Positions 29,066 to 30,587 of a stretch of 30,587 bases of DNA are shown here, in pieces. The translations under genes were made by a program, and so were the position numbers. The DNA lies in contig JBIQID010000020.1 of assembly GCA_044508215.1 (NCBI GenBank), positions 1 to 30,587 of the forward strand, read 5' to 3'. Under the pieces are notes generated by a model. The model was given only the letters and a program-made list of their open reading frames with translations. It did not search any database and was not told the origin of the DNA. The stretch's first letter is position 1; each line of letters starts with the position of its first letter. Source of the stretch: JAEZFI01 sp044508215. Lineage in GTDB: Bacteria > Actinomycetota > Acidimicrobiia > Acidimicrobiales > Microtrichaceae.

Positions 29066-30587
29066 ATGCCGATCGACGGACTGGTCAGCGGCCTCGACAC
29101 CGACGCGATCGTCAGCCAGCTGATCGAGCTCGAGCGAGTGCCCCGCAACCAGATGGCGAACCGCCGCGACACGGCGGCCGCCGCCCTCGAGGCGCTCCGC
29201 GCCATCGACGCGAAGCTGGGCTCCGTCTCGCTGGCCGCATCGGCGCTGGCCCGGCCCACAGGGTGGGCGGCACGGGTGGCGAGCTCCACCGACGCCACCG
29301 TGGCCACCGCCACGGCGAACCTCGGCACCGCGGCGTCGCAGCTCACCTTCCGCGTCGACGCCCTGGCCGCAGCCCACGGGCTCGCTTCGACGGGCACGGT
29401 CCCCGGGATGGACGGCGTGGTGGCGTCCTCGGGGAGCATCACCGTGACGATCGGCGGTGAGGCCCACTCGATCGACGTGGGCGCCGGAACCCTGGAAGAG
29501 GTCGTCGCCGCCGTGAACGCAGCGGGCCTCGGGGTGCGGGCGGTGGCGGTGAACACCGGCGCCGGCCACCGGCTCCAGATCGACAGCACTGCGACCGGCG
29601 CCGCCTCGTCGTTCACGCTCGACGGCCTCGACCCGTCGCTCGGCGGCACCGTCGTGACCACCGAGGGAGCGGACGCCCGCATCACCCTCGGTACCGGACC
29701 CGGTGCCTACTCGGTCACCTCGGCGTCCAACGCCTTCAGCGACATCACGCCGGGCGTCTCCGTGGTGGTCAAGGCGGTGAGCACCACGCCGGTGACCGTC
29801 TCCGTCTCCGCCGACGACACCGCGATCGCAGACCGCGTGGCCGCCTTGGTGGAGGCCGCGAACGGGGCGCTCGCCGAGATCGCGAAGCAGTCCGCGTACG
29901 ACCCCGAGACCAAGCGCTCGGCGCTGCTCACCGGCGACGCCGGCGTCCGCCGCATCGCCCAGGGCCTCGTCCGCGCTGTGACCGACGGGGTGGGGCAGTC
30001 GGAGCTGGGCGCTCCGAGCCTCGCCGGCATCTCGCTCGATCGCAGCGGGAAGCTGGTCTTCGACCGCGAGAAGTTCCTCGGCGCCTACGCCGCCGACCCC
30101 TCGGGCGTCGAGCGGCTGTTCGTCGCCGGCGGGTCCGCTTCCGCGGCCGGCCTGACCTTCTCGGGTGCGGGTGGGACGACCGCCGCCGGGACCGCTGACG
30201 TCGAGATCACCTCCCTGCCCACGGCAGCGACGATCGGGAGCGACCCGATGACGTGGCCCGCCGACGGGGGGACCGTCCTCTCGATCCGTCGGGGCGGGAT
30301 CGTCGCCTCGTACGAGCTGCTCGCCGGGGACACCGCTGACGACGCGATCGCAGGCCTGCAGGCGGCGATCGACGAGGCCGGCCTCGGCCTGCTCGTCAGC
30401 CACGACGGCTCGGCCGTCACCGTCACCGCGGGCGACGTCGGCTCATCCGGCTCGTTCGACGTGGCGTGGGACGGCGCCACCTGGTACGCCGCCCTGGGCA
30501 CCGACATCGCCGGCACCATCGACGGCGTGGCAGCCACCGGATCGGGGCGCACCCTCACCGCAGGCACCGGCTCGCCCTACCAGGGAC
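29066..30587 (+). CDS. fliD: flagellar filament cap protein FliD, 3' end beyond window
   Basis: The frame is open for 507 codons to the window edge with no stop. The N-terminus MPIDGLVSGLDTDAIVSQLI, then ELERVPRN, is the standard FliD start, followed by a helical D0 region. Flagellin-IN-like parts follow: ITVTIGGEAHSIDVGAGTLE, then VVAAVNAAGLGVRAVAVNTG and HRLQIDSTATG. LAGISLDRSGKLVFDREKF near residue 315 is the conserved FliD C-terminal region, normally near residue 350. A beta-rich extension of more than 150 residues continues after it, so the protein is longer than the usual 450-480. It caps the growing filament and guides flagellin assembly. The ATG at 29066 has GGAGGAG and GGAG at 29049-29060. 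Confidence 0.95.
   Translation, partial: MPIDGLVSGLDTDAIVSQLIELERVPRNQMANRRDTAAAALEALRAIDAKLGSVSLAASALARPTGWAARVASSTDATVATATANLGTAASQLTFRVDALAAAHGLASTGTVPGMDGVVASSGSITVTIGGEAHSIDVGAGTLEEVVAAVNAAGLGVRAVAVNTGAGHRLQIDSTATGAASSFTLDGLDPSLGGTVVTTEGADARITLGTGPGAYSVTSASNAFSDITPGVSVVVKAVSTTPVTVSVSADDTAIADRVAALVEAANGALAEIAKQSAYDPETKRSALLTGDAGVRRIAQGLVRAVTDGVGQSELGAPSLAGISLDRSGKLVFDREKFLGAYAADPSGVERLFVAGGSASAAGLTFSGAGGTTAAGTADVEITSLPTAATIGSDPMTWPADGGTVLSIRRGGIVASYELLAGDTADDAIAGLQAAIDEAGLGLLVSHDGSAVTVTAGDVGSSGSFDVAWDGATWYAALGTDIAGTIDGVAATGSGRTLTAGTGSPYQG

Noticed and set aside
27761..30403. Open frame of 880 codons opposite flagellin and fliD
   Set aside because: It is antisense to unmistakable flagellin and FliD sequence; no motif is visible in its translation.

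Overview
The window is about 30.6 kb of very GC-rich DNA with strong third-position G/C bias. It carries a DinB/mycothiol-type (TIGR03086) protein, an F420-type luciferase-like oxidoreductase, TANNNT-type -10 boxes with likely leaderless starts, and a flagellar locus. Together these suggest a flagellated actinobacterium, perhaps of the class Acidimicrobiia. That placement is inference from gene content and composition; no rRNA or marker gene is present. The piece is a draft scaffold with four 100-N gaps. Two of them (8716-8815 and 24192-24291) are artificial, because exactly the same 55 bases lie on both sides.

Region 1 (1-9.1 kb) is a mixed metabolic stretch: a universal stress protein with a His/Asp tail, an AlkB-like dioxygenase and an F420-type oxidoreductase diverging across gap 1, a long arylsulfatase, a GT-C-like membrane protein convergent with a GT2 glycosyltransferase, and a DUF3089 alpha/beta-hydrolase lipoprotein.

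Region 2 (8.7-15.1 kb) holds an AraC-type regulator divergent from a DinB-like protein, a CocE/NonD-type serine hydrolase and an SF2 helicase. Its most unusual content is three arrays of one intergenic repeat family. The units are about 48 bp, each with a GGACA...TGTCC hairpin, and there are 5-6 per array. Each array begins within a few bases of a stop codon.

Region 3 (15.2-22.5 kb) is a complete sugar ABC importer operon (ATPase, binding lipoprotein, two permeases; alpha-glucoside-like). The first permease carries an extracytoplasmic insert of about 140 residues containing a CnaB/SdrD-B-like beta domain. Next come a convergent SurE nucleotidase/PfkB kinase pair sharing GTGA and a flavin-fold stress protein.

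Region 4 (22.5-30.6 kb) is flagellar. The leftward operon is flgN-flgK-flgL-sigma28-(Pro/Thr-rich membrane protein), with 1-bp spacing or 4-8 bp overlaps throughout. Rightward are flagellin and then the filament cap fliD, cut by the window end. An HDOD gene lies just beyond the operon. A shared element, CTCA-N16/17-NCCGAT, sits upstream of fliC, fliD, HDOD and possibly flgN. It resembles a sigma28 promoter and would place the HDOD protein in the flagellar regulon.
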